The position numbers and the translations under genes are program-made. The notes beneath the pieces are model-generated. The model was not told where the DNA came from and did no database searches. It saw nothing but the letters and a program-made list of their open reading frames with translations. From Clostridiales bacterium (GTDB lineage Bacteria > Bacillota_A > Clostridia > Christensenellales > Aristaeellaceae), in assembly GCA_024684665.1 (NCBI GenBank), contig JAIKWN010000148.1, forward strand, positions 1 through 11,060: 11,060 nt of DNA, read 5' to 3'. Each line of letters begins with the position of its first letter. The first letter of the stretch is position 1. Shown here one piece after another: positions 5,316-11,060 of this stretch.

Positions 5316-6758
5316 ATGATCAGCATCCGTTTGCCGGAGAATCCGGAAAAAGCCCTGGTCTTCTGGGCCGTGGTGGGCGTCTTGGTTCTCATTTTGCTAA
5401 TCCTCCTATTCGTACTGCTTTCCCGGAAGCGGAAGGAAGCGGGCAGAAAACAACGGGAGGAGCTGGAACGATCTCTGAAAGACGCGCTGGCCGAAGCGGC
5501 TCAGGAACAAGAGCGGAAAAGCGAGGAAAGCCGACGGGAAATGGATGAATCCCTGCGCCGTGTGGATGAATCCGTCCGCCAGATGATGGAGGACAGCCGC
5601 CGAGCGCAGCAGGCGCAGCTGGACGCAATGAATGGCCAGCTGCGTGCGCAGCAGATGGAGCGGCAGGAGGAAAACGCCGCACTTTCGGAGCGCATGGAGG
5701 AGCGCATGCGCGGATTCGGGGAAGCGCTGGAGGAATCAGACCGGCGCCGCACTGAGCAGTCGGAGCAGGAAGCGAAAGAGCGCAGGGAAGCGGAGGAGCG
5801 TATCGCCGGCAGCCTGGCTGCGGTGGAAAGCGGGCAGCAGGAGATGGCAAGGCACATGGAGGCCATGATTGAGGAACGCCTGCATACCATTATGGAACGC
5901 AGACTGGATGCTTCCACATCCTCCCTGGGCGGCAGGCTGGATGAGATCGCGGAAGGAGTGGAGGCCATCCGCGGAATTGCTGCCGCAGGCTCCCGTGAGC
6001 TTGCCGCCGGAAGAAATCTGACCGGCGTATACGGGACTGCGGAACTAGGCGCGCTGCTTGCCGATATGCTGGCTCCTCAGCAGTTCGAGGCGAATGCGGC
6101 TGTGACGCCGGGCGGTGCACCTGTTGCCGACTATGTGGTTGTTATGCCAGGAGCCGGGGATCGGGAATCCGCCCTTCTGCCGATCGACGCAAGCCTGCCC
6201 ATGCGGGAATACGAAGAACTCTGCCTTCTTATGGAATCCGGGACGCGGGAAGAGATTTCCGGCGCGCGGAATCTCTTGGGGGCAGCGGTAAGGATGCACG
6301 CGAGGCGCGTCTCCGAAAAACTGATCGCGCCGCCGTATACGACGGATTATGCGATTCTTTTCCTTCCCAATGAAGGACTGTACGCAGAGGTAATTCGCAT
6401 TCCCGGGCTGGCGGACAGGATCCGTCAGGAATGCCGCATGGTTCCCGCGGGACCCACCACGTTTGCGGCGCTGCTGTCCTCGCTACAGCTGGGGTTCCAT
6501 TCTCTGGCGATCGCGCAGCAGACGGAACGGATCGAGCTCCTGCTGCGCGCCGTAAGGACAGGGATGAACGAATATGCTACGGCGCTTGGGCGCACGCAGA
6601 GCCGGCTGCAGCAGGCAGCCCAGGAAATCGAAAACGCGCAGCGCCACGGCAACGAGATCCGCAATCAGCTCTCCGGGTTAGAATCCCTGGGCGCGGAGGA
6701 GTCCCGCAAAGTGTTGGGTGCCCCGCCGCCAGAAGACGACGAGGACGAGTGGGACTGA
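5316..6758 (+). CDS. rmuC: RmuC-family DNA recombination protein, core Lys replaced
   Basis: RmuC proteins limit DNA inversion and rearrangement and have been assigned to the PD-(D/E)XK nuclease-like fold. This 480-residue copy has a membrane helix (15-36), a long charged coiled coil (about 40-230) and the RmuC domain (about 235-430). Recognisable are VYGTAEL (238-244, for WGE-x-x-L), ADYVVVMP (271-278, for RPDxxxxLP), DYAILFLPNEGLYAEV (344-359) and VPAGPTTFAALL (376-387). In the motif usually read as IDAKFP or IDSKFP this copy has IDASLP (290-295), so the Lys is Ser293. The C-terminus is very acidic. AGGA (5303-5306) lies 9 bases before ATG 5316. It is divergent from the anchored-protein gene. 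The family call is firm; whether it still has catalytic activity is open. Confidence 0.9.
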   Translation: MISIRLPENPEKALVFWAVVGVLVLILLILLFVLLSRKRKEAGRKQREELERSLKDALAEAAQEQERKSEESRREMDESLRRVDESVRQMMEDSRRAQQAQLDAMNGQLRAQQMERQEENAALSERMEERMRGFGEALEESDRRRTEQSEQEAKERREAEERIAGSLAAVESGQQEMARHMEAMIEERLHTIMERRLDASTSSLGGRLDEIAEGVEAIRGIAAAGSRELAAGRNLTGVYGTAELGALLADMLAPQQFEANAAVTPGGAPVADYVVVMPGAGDRESALLPIDASLPMREYEELCLLMESGTREEISGARNLLGAAVRMHARRVSEKLIAPPYTTDYAILFLPNEGLYAEVIRIPGLADRIRQECRMVPAGPTTFAALLSSLQLGFHSLAIAQQTERIELLLRAVRTGMNEYATALGRTQSRLQQAAQEIENAQRHGNEIRNQLSGLESLGAEESRKVLGAPPPEDDEDEWD

Positions 6759-6772
6759 CGAATCATGCAAAA

Positions 6773-6801
6773 AAACCCCGGAGAACCACTCTCCGGGGTT
6801 T
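6773..6801. terminator. Bidirectional terminator between rmuC and the nitroreductase gene
   Basis: AAACCCCGGAGA (6773-6784) and TCTCCGGGGTTT (6790-6801) form a perfect 12-bp stem with a five-base loop. On the minus strand it is followed by a run of T (the A run before 6776), a strong terminator for the nitroreductase gene. On the plus strand the T tract is short, but the stem should still serve rmuC. Confidence 0.85.
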
Positions 6802-6812
6802 ACTCGATCTAT

Positions 6813-7529
6813 TCAGGCGGTCATGACATAACCGTCTTCGCTTTTGCGCCATTTTGGAATTCGTCCCTGGCTCGCGGCGCCGACGGCGGCGTGCAGCATG
6901 CAGATGCCACAGTCGATAGAAGCATATTTTTTCACCAGAAGCGCGTTGTTCGCGACGGTCAGGCTGGCGGAGTCGACTGTGAGTTTCCAAGGCTGCAGAT
7001 TCATGGCGGAGGGCGCAAGCCGGGCATCCTGCACGGCTGCGGTCTGCCAGGCGCCGAGTGCGGAGAGCTGCTTCTCCGAAAGCCCGCAGACTTTTTCAAT
7101 GGGCTTGCGCTTCGGCGCGAAGGGCGGGAGGCTGCACTGCCCGATGGCGATCACGCAGTGGATTGCTTCGCTGCTGTCGAGGTTTACGTTGCGGCTTACG
7201 ATGTCAGGGATAAAGCCAGCACCGAGCCAGCAGGTGCCGAGCCCCATGCTTGTTGCTTCCAGCACAAGCGCTTCGCCCATGTAGCCTTCGTATTCCTGCG
7301 GTGTGCCCTCTTTCGCGACGATGACAGCGTATACATCCGTCCCCTTGATCGCACTGCGCAGACCGGGTCCCTGAAAGAGACGAATGGTCACGCCCTGCCA
7401 GGAAAGCTTCCTGCGGAGTTCTCCCAGGCGGGAAAGCTGATCTTCGCTGGGTGCGCCGGTATAGCTTCGTACGGAACTGCGCATTGAAACGGCGTCATGC
7501 CATTCTTTCCGCAGATTGATTTCGAGCAT
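6813..7529 (-). CDS. Nitroreductase-family protein (TM1586 type, two lobes)
   Basis: The 238-residue protein has two half-domains of the nitroreductase fold on one chain, as in the TM1586-like family. These are flavin-binding proteins, mostly without known substrate. The N-terminal half starts with AVSMRSSVRSYTG (13-25), the FMN-phosphate-binding Arg-Ser region, and has YMGEALVLEATSMGLGTCWL (83-102). The C-terminal half has RLAPSAMNLQPWKL (170-183). The start is set at 7529 rather than the longer ATG at 7583 because GGAGGG lies 5 bases upstream and the alignment to the family begins there; the promoter -10 also lies at 7574-7579, inside the extra 18 codons. It converges on rmuC, and its promoter overlaps an inverted repeat that looks like an operator. 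Confidence 0.88.
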   Translation of the reverse strand: MLEINLRKEWHDAVSMRSSVRSYTGAPSEDQLSRLGELRRKLSWQGVTIRLFQGPGLRSAIKGTDVYAVIVAKEGTPQEYEGYMGEALVLEATSMGLGTCWLGAGFIPDIVSRNVNLDSSEAIHCVIAIGQCSLPPFAPKRKPIEKVCGLSEKQLSALGAWQTAAVQDARLAPSAMNLQPWKLTVDSASLTVANNALLVKKYASIDCGICMLHAAVGAASQGRIPKWRKSEDGYVMTA

Positions 7530-7573
7530 GTGATCCCTCCATTTTTGGCCGGTCTGGCAACGATTCTTATGGT

Positions 7574-7603
7574 ACTTTAACACCGGAGAAGGGAGAATGT
7601 CAA
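7574..7603 (-). promoter_or_regulatory. Promoter of the nitroreductase gene
   Basis: On the minus strand TTGACA (7603-7598) is a perfect -35. TAAAGT (7579-7574) is a four-of-six -10 at spacing 18. The start would be near 7567, leaving about 38 bases of leader with GGAGGG before the ATG. Confidence 0.55.
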
Positions 7604-7610
7604 TTCTCCC
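7591..7610. promoter_or_regulatory. Operator-like inverted repeat over the -35 of the nitroreductase promoter
   Basis: GGGAGAAT (7591-7598) and ATTCTCCC (7603-7610) are perfect inverted repeats separated by GTCA. The -35 hexamer sits across the centre. A dimeric repressor bound here would block RNA polymerase. No T run follows on either strand, so it is a poor terminator. Confidence 0.45.
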
Positions 7611-7655
7611 GCAATAATTTTGAAAAACCAGGCGCTTTTCTTTTGATGCGTTTCA

Positions 7656-7664
7656 TGCTATACT
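7656..7664 (+). promoter_or_regulatory. Extended -10 promoter of the yicC-coaBC operon
   Basis: TGCTATACT gives TATACT at 7659-7664 with the TG extension at 7656-7657. The -35 position (about 7636-7641, TTTTCT) is weak. Transcription would start near 7671, only about 18 bases before the GTG start, leaving just the ribosome site AAGGAGAT in the leader. Confidence 0.55.
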
Positions 7665-7688
7665 GAATAGATAAGGAGATGATCGAAC

Positions 7689-8561
7689 GTGCAAAGCATG
7701 ACCGGATACGGGCGGGGGCGCGCGGAAAGGGATGGCCGTGAAATTGCGGTCGAACTGAAGAGCGTGAATCATCGCTTTCTGGATTTGTCCTTCCGTATAC
7801 CCAGAAACCTGGGCTTCCTGGAGGAAACGGCGAGAAAGCTGCTTGGAGAACGCCTCGCTCGCGGCCATGTGGATGTTTTCGTAAACTATCAGAACCGCCG
7901 TGAGGACGCGTCGGTCCTTCGTATCGATACCGCGAAGGCAGCGGCACTGTATGAGGCCGGAAAAGAACTCGGGACAGCGCTTTCGCTGCCGCAGAGTCTC
8001 TCCGTCTCAGATCTTCTCCGGTTCCCGGACGTGGTTACCTCCGCGGAAAACGAGGAGGACGCAGACGCCGTCCGCGCCCTGTTCGAAGAGGCGCTGTCCC
8101 AGGCGCTTACGGAGCTCGTTGCCATGCGCAGGGTGGAAGGCGGGAATCTCAGGCGGGATCTGCTCTCCAAGGCGCAGGCCATCGACACGCTGCGGCAGGA
8201 AATCGCTGAGCTCGCGCCGCAGGTGGTTTTGCAGTACCGGGAAAAGCTGCATGAGCGGCTGACGGATCTGCTGCAGGGTAAGCTGGACGAGGCGCGCTTC
8301 ACGACGGAGGTTGCGATCTTTGCGGACAGGGCTTCCATCGACGAGGAGCTGGTGCGCCTTGTAAGCCATCTGAAACAGATCCGCGATCTTGCAGAGGAAG
8401 ACGCACCTGTGGGCCGGAGGCTTGATTTCCTGGTACAGGAATTGAACCGGGAGTTCAACACCATCGGCTCCAAGGCAATGGACGCAGAGATTGCAAGACG
8501 GGTGGTTGCGGGAAAGAACGAAATCGAAAAGATGCGTGAACAGGTCCAAAACGTCGAATGA
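7689..8561 (+). CDS. yicC: YicC/YloC-family endoribonuclease
   Basis: YicC and its Bacillus relative YloC are endoribonucleases acting on RNA in the cytoplasm. The 290-residue protein has the hallmark start SMTGYGR (3-9) and VNHRFLD (26-32). The C-terminal DUF1732 part holds EVAIFADRASIDEEL (207-221) and GRRLDFLVQELNREFNTIGS (242-261). Length is normal. The start is GTG 7689, supported by AAGGAG about 10 bases upstream and by the usual short lead before SMTG; an ATG at 7698 would cut the motif. It is the first gene of the operon, 16 bases before remA. Confidence 0.95.
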   Translation: MQSMTGYGRGRAERDGREIAVELKSVNHRFLDLSFRIPRNLGFLEETARKLLGERLARGHVDVFVNYQNRREDASVLRIDTAKAAALYEAGKELGTALSLPQSLSVSDLLRFPDVVTSAENEEDADAVRALFEEALSQALTELVAMRRVEGGNLRRDLLSKAQAIDTLRQEIAELAPQVVLQYREKLHERLTDLLQGKLDEARFTTEVAIFADRASIDEELVRLVSHLKQIRDLAEEDAPVGRRLDFLVQELNREFNTIGSKAMDAEIARRVVAGKNEIEKMREQVQNVE

Positions 8562-8577
8562 CCGGCAGGAGAACGCA

Positions 8578-8853
8578 ATGAAAATCCGAATGATCCACAT
8601 CGGGTACGGAAGCTACGTTTCCGGACAGAGGGTGGTGTCCGTGGTGAATCCAGAATCGGCGCCGGTCAAGCGCATGATTCAGGAAGCAAAGGAAGAGCGC
8701 AGACTGGTGGATGCTACATTTGGCAAGAAGACCCGCTCGGTCATGATTACGGACAGCGACCACCTGATTCTCTCCGCCTTAACGACGGAAGAAATCTGTC
8801 ATCTGTTCCACACGGAGGACGACGGACAAGCGGAGGAGGACGAAGATGCTTAA
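8578..8853 (+). CDS. remA: RemA-family regulator (DUF370)
   Basis: RemA in Bacillus subtilis is a DNA-binding protein that activates extracellular matrix and osmoprotection genes. In most Clostridia its role is less known. The 91-residue protein matches the family throughout: IHIGYGSYVS (6-15), PESAPVKRMIQEAKEE (24-39), DATFGKKTRSVMITDSDH (44-61) and an acidic C-terminal tail. ATG 8578 is chosen over an in-frame ATG at 8491 because GGAG lies directly before it, the family begins here, and the longer frame would overlap yicC deeply. Its last 8 bases overlap gmk. Confidence 0.94.
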   Translation: MKIRMIHIGYGSYVSGQRVVSVVNPESAPVKRMIQEAKEERRLVDATFGKKTRSVMITDSDHLILSALTTEEICHLFHTEDDGQAEEDEDA

Positions 8854-9448
8854 GGGAACGCTGTTCATCCTCTCAGGGCCTTCCGGGGTCGGAAAAGGAA
8901 CGTTGAAGGAAAGGCTCCTTTCCGAGTTTTGCAAACATCTTGCCTTTTCTGTCTCCGCTACGACGCGGAAGGCGCGCGAGGGCGAGGCAGACGGACGGGA
9001 GTATTTCTTTGTCGACCGGCAGGAATTTGAGAGAAGAATCCGGGAGGGTGGCTTTCTAGAGTACGCCGAATATGCCGGGAATCTCTATGGCACACCGCGT
9101 GCCTTCGTGGAAAGGCTTCTGTCCGAGGGAAAGGATGTCATCCTGGAGATCGAGGTCAAAGGCGCGCGTCAGATCATGCGGGCAATGCCGGAGAATGTCT
9201 CTATTTTCGTCCTCCCGCCCAGCGATGAAATCCTGGCGGAACGGCTTCGCGGCCGTGGTACGGAGGATGAGGCGACCGTCCAGAGGCGCCTGTCGCAATC
9301 CCGGGCGGAAATTGAAAGCGCAGGAGAATACGATTACCGTATCGTAAACGGTGATCGTGATAAAGCATACGAAGAATTAAAAGAAATCTATTTGAAGCAC
9401 GCGGGCTTCATGCGCCGCGGAGAACAGGAGGAAACACCATGTCAATGA
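8846..9448 (+). CDS. gmk: Guanylate kinase
   Basis: This enzyme phosphorylates GMP to GDP with ATP, feeding GTP, dGTP and (p)ppGpp pools. The 200-residue protein shows the P-loop GPSGVGKG (11-18), the GMP-binding SATTR (37-41), EYAEYAGNLYGT (72-83), LEIEVKGA (100-107) and the lid RLRGRGTE (133-140). YDYRIVNGD (162-170) is the usual adenine-side segment. GGAGGA ends 6 bases before the ATG and lies inside the end of remA; the two genes overlap, so translation is probably coupled. It sits directly before rpoZ, as in many Firmicutes. Confidence 0.97.
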   Translation: MLKGTLFILSGPSGVGKGTLKERLLSEFCKHLAFSVSATTRKAREGEADGREYFFVDRQEFERRIREGGFLEYAEYAGNLYGTPRAFVERLLSEGKDVILEIEVKGARQIMRAMPENVSIFVLPPSDEILAERLRGRGTEDEATVQRRLSQSRAEIESAGEYDYRIVNGDRDKAYEELKEIYLKHAGFMRRGEQEETPCQ

Positions 9449-9660
9449 CGGATCCGACCATTCTGCAGCTCCTTGAAAAGGCCGATTGCAGATATACCCT
9501 GGTCATTGAGGTCAGCAAGCGGGCACGCCAGCTGGTCGATAAGATGCCACCCCTCATCGACGTGAAGGACCGGGAGAATATGCCCATTTCCATCGCCGTC
9601 GACGAGGTGAACCGGGGCCTTATTTACTACGAGCGGCCGGCGGAAAGCGATGCATACTGA
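9439..9660 (+). CDS. rpoZ: DNA-directed RNA polymerase omega subunit
   Basis: Omega helps beta-prime fold and stay in the core polymerase, and in some bacteria takes part in (p)ppGpp response. The 73-residue protein carries RYTLVIEVSKRARQL (18-32) and ISIAVDEVNRGLI (50-62), the conserved core. Length is normal for Firmicutes. AGGAGGA (9427-9433) lies just before the ATG, inside the end of gmk, and the coding regions overlap by 10 bases. Pairing with gmk is a common arrangement. Confidence 0.95.
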   Translation: MSMTDPTILQLLEKADCRYTLVIEVSKRARQLVDKMPPLIDVKDRENMPISIAVDEVNRGLIYYERPAESDAY

Positions 9661-10891
9661 GAGGAAAGCCGGGGATAAGCCCTGCGTGGTGCTGGGCGTA
9701 ACCGGCGGCATAGCGGCGTATAAAGCGTGTGAGATCCTGCGGATTCTACAAAAAAACGGATGCGATGTATTCGTTGTCATGACGAAGAACGCATGCCGTT
9801 TTCTCACGCCGTTGACCTTTGAAACGCTCTCCGGCCATCCCGTGGCGGCGGACACCTTTGAACGGCCTGCGACTTGGGAGGTCGAGCATGTGGCGCTCGC
9901 AAAGCGCGCGGATATCTTCCTCATTGCACCCGCCACCGCCAACGTTCTCGCAAAGATGGCGGCGGGGATCGCGGACGATATGCTGACCACCACCGTCCTG
10001 GCTACGGAGGCTCCGATTCTGGTCGCGCCCGCGATGAACACGGGGATGTATAAAAACGCGGCGACGCAGGACAACTGCGTGCTCCTTAAAAAGCGCGGCG
10101 TGCATTTCGTCGCCCCGGTGTCCGGGCATCTTGCCTGCGGGGACGAGGGAGAAGGAAAGCTGGCCAGTCCTGAAGCCATCGCAAAAGAGGCGCTTCAGAT
10201 TCTGGGACAAAAGCGGGACCTGGCCGGGCTGCGTGTCGCGGTGACGGCGGGGCCGACCCGGGAAAAAATCGACCCGGTGCGCTATCTGTCCAACCGTTCC
10301 TCCGGAAGGATGGGCTATGCGCTGGCCGCCCGTGCCATGGCGCGGGGGGCGGACGTCACGCTGCTGACGGGGCCGGTTTCCCTGACGCCGCCGGCGGGAG
10401 TTTCCGTTCTTTCTTTTGGAACGACGAAGGAGCTTCTGGAGAAGCTGCTCTCCGTTGCGGACCGGCAGGACGTGATCATTCAGGCTGCCGCGCCGGGGGA
10501 CTTCTGCCTTGCGGAACCCTTCACCCAGAAGATCAAGAAAAAGAAGGGCGAAGGGGAACTTGTCCTTCGTCTGACCGAGAATCCGGACGTCGCCGCGGCG
10601 GTCGGCTCCCGGAAACGTGAGGGACAGATTCTCGTGGGCTTTGCCGCGGAAACGGAGCATGTCTCCGGCAATGCGCGGGAGAAGCTGAAAAAGAAGAACC
10701 TGGATCTCATCGTGGCCAACGACGTGACTCAGCCCGGCGCAGGTTTCGATGTGGAGACGAACATCGTGACCCTCATCACGGAAGAGGGAGAGGCGGCTTT
10801 GCCCCTGCTTTCCAAGGACGAGGTGGCGGACCGGATCCTGGATCGCGTACTGACGCTGCGGGAAAAGGGAAAAAACCCGGCTAAAGCGTGA
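9650..10891 (+). CDS. coaBC: Bifunctional phosphopantothenoylcysteine synthetase/decarboxylase
   Basis: CoaBC joins cysteine to 4'-phosphopantothenate and decarboxylates the product to 4'-phosphopantetheine, the middle two steps of coenzyme A synthesis. Residues about 11-185 are the FMN-dependent decarboxylase: GVTGGIAAYKA (16-26), the active-site His80 in EHVALAKRAD, APAMNTGMY (126-134) and Cys163 in HLACGDEGEGK. Residues about 190-405 are the synthetase: VTAGPTREKIDPVRYLSNRS (198-217) and the KIKKKK segment (294-299). One oddity is AAAPGDF (279-285), where most relatives have AAAVADY or AAVSDF; the Asp is kept. The 413-residue length is normal. ATG 9650 overlaps rpoZ by 11 bases. Confidence 0.96.
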   Translation: MHTERKAGDKPCVVLGVTGGIAAYKACEILRILQKNGCDVFVVMTKNACRFLTPLTFETLSGHPVAADTFERPATWEVEHVALAKRADIFLIAPATANVLAKMAAGIADDMLTTTVLATEAPILVAPAMNTGMYKNAATQDNCVLLKKRGVHFVAPVSGHLACGDEGEGKLASPEAIAKEALQILGQKRDLAGLRVAVTAGPTREKIDPVRYLSNRSSGRMGYALAARAMARGADVTLLTGPVSLTPPAGVSVLSFGTTKELLEKLLSVADRQDVIIQAAAPGDFCLAEPFTQKIKKKKGEGELVLRLTENPDVAAAVGSRKREGQILVGFAAETEHVSGNAREKLKKKNLDLIVANDVTQPGAGFDVETNIVTLITEEGEAALPLLSKDEVADRILDRVLTLREKGKNPAKA

Positions 10892-10904
10892 CGAAGCCTT
10901 TGCG

Positions 10905-10948
10905 GCATCTTGACATTTAAGATGCGCTTCTTTATAATGCCATGGCAT
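10905..10948 (+). promoter_or_regulatory. Consensus promoter with two inverted repeats before a lipoprotein gene
   Basis: TTGACA (10910-10915), a 17-base spacer and TATAAT (10933-10938) make a full consensus sigma-A promoter starting near 10945. GCATCTT (10905-10911) and AAGATGC (10919-10925) form an inverted repeat over the -35. A 12-base perfect palindrome ATGCCATGGCAT (10937-10948) covers the end of the -10 and the start site. The first repeat, followed by GCTTCTTT, could also be a weak terminator for coaBC. Confidence 0.7.
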
Positions 10949-10983
10949 CATGCCGTATTATCGGTTGAAAGGAAGAAACACAT

Positions 10984-11060
10984 ATGAAAAGACTTGTTTT
11001 GCTTCTGATGCTGCTTGTCGCGGTGTTTGCGCTCTCCGGCTGCAATCTGATCGGCCATGA
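10984..11060 (+). CDS. Lipoprotein, N-terminal fragment cut by the window edge
   Basis: Only 25 codons are seen. They start MKR, continue with a hydrophobic stretch (4-17) and end in the lipobox LSGC (17-20), so Cys20 should be lipidated after signal peptidase II cleavage and the protein anchored to the outer face of the membrane. AAAGGAAG (10968-10975) precedes ATG 10984 by 8 bases. Nothing beyond the signal is visible, so the function cannot be judged. Confidence 0.8.
   Translation, partial: MKRLVLLLMLLVAVFALSGCNLIGH

Noticed and set aside
5389..5968. Long minus-strand frames opposite rmuC (153 and 155 residues)
   Set aside because: They are shadows of the G+C-rich coiled-coil coding region of rmuC, rich in Ser, Arg, Ala and Pro, with no family signal.
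7591..7610. Inverted repeat read as a terminator
   Set aside because: No T run follows on either strand and it overlaps a -35, so an operator is the better reading.
9746..10951. 401-residue minus-strand frame opposite coaBC
   Set aside because: The plus strand encodes a complete CoaBC with all active-site motifs; the minus frame has low-complexity Arg-rich content and no recognisable motif.
1..11060. CRISPR array, or a multi-gene defence system
   Set aside because: No regularly spaced repeats and no cas-, restriction- or toxin-antitoxin-like proteins were seen.

Overview
The window reads as a chromosomal stretch from a member of the Bacillota, most likely a fairly G+C-rich Clostridia. The best evidence is the block yicC(yloC)-remA-gmk-rpoZ-coaBC at 7689-10891, a gene order typical of Firmicutes. 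RemA, GpsA, the type of RmuC and the AGGAGG-like ribosome sites agree with this. I cannot name the genus.

Region 1 (1-1298) looks like the distal end of an integrated element. It opens with the right-end hairpin of an IS200/IS605-type transposon (about 164-196). Gene-poor, more A+T-rich DNA follows, with one credible small membrane protein (574-747) and a terminator (1061-1095). It ends at a 3'-half copy of a tRNA-Thr(GGT) gene (1254-1295) that lacks its 5' half and is followed by a terminator. A tRNA 3' half starting in the anticodon loop is the usual scar of tyrosine-recombinase integration. The element should therefore extend leftwards off the window, with the intact tRNA at its far end.

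Region 2 (1422-4638) holds a membrane metalloprotease of the DUF3267 type, then gpsA (glycerol-3-phosphate dehydrogenase). After a terminator and a strong promoter comes a GT2 glycosyltransferase whose C-terminus reads as a MarR-type winged-helix domain. That domain pairing is unusual and is one of the main observations here.

Region 3 (4645-7529) alternates strands: a membrane-anchored protein of unknown function (minus), rmuC (plus) and a two-lobed nitroreductase (minus). Terminators and divergent promoters separate them. RmuC has Ser where the family's core motif normally has Lys.

Region 4 (7689-10891) is a compact operon running from an extended -10 promoter. It encodes the YicC/YloC endoribonuclease, the RemA regulator, guanylate kinase, the RNA polymerase omega subunit and the bifunctional CoaBC enzyme of coenzyme A synthesis. 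The last four genes are joined by 8-11 base overlaps, so translation is probably coupled. A consensus promoter with two inverted repeats then drives a lipoprotein gene cut by the window edge (10984-11060).
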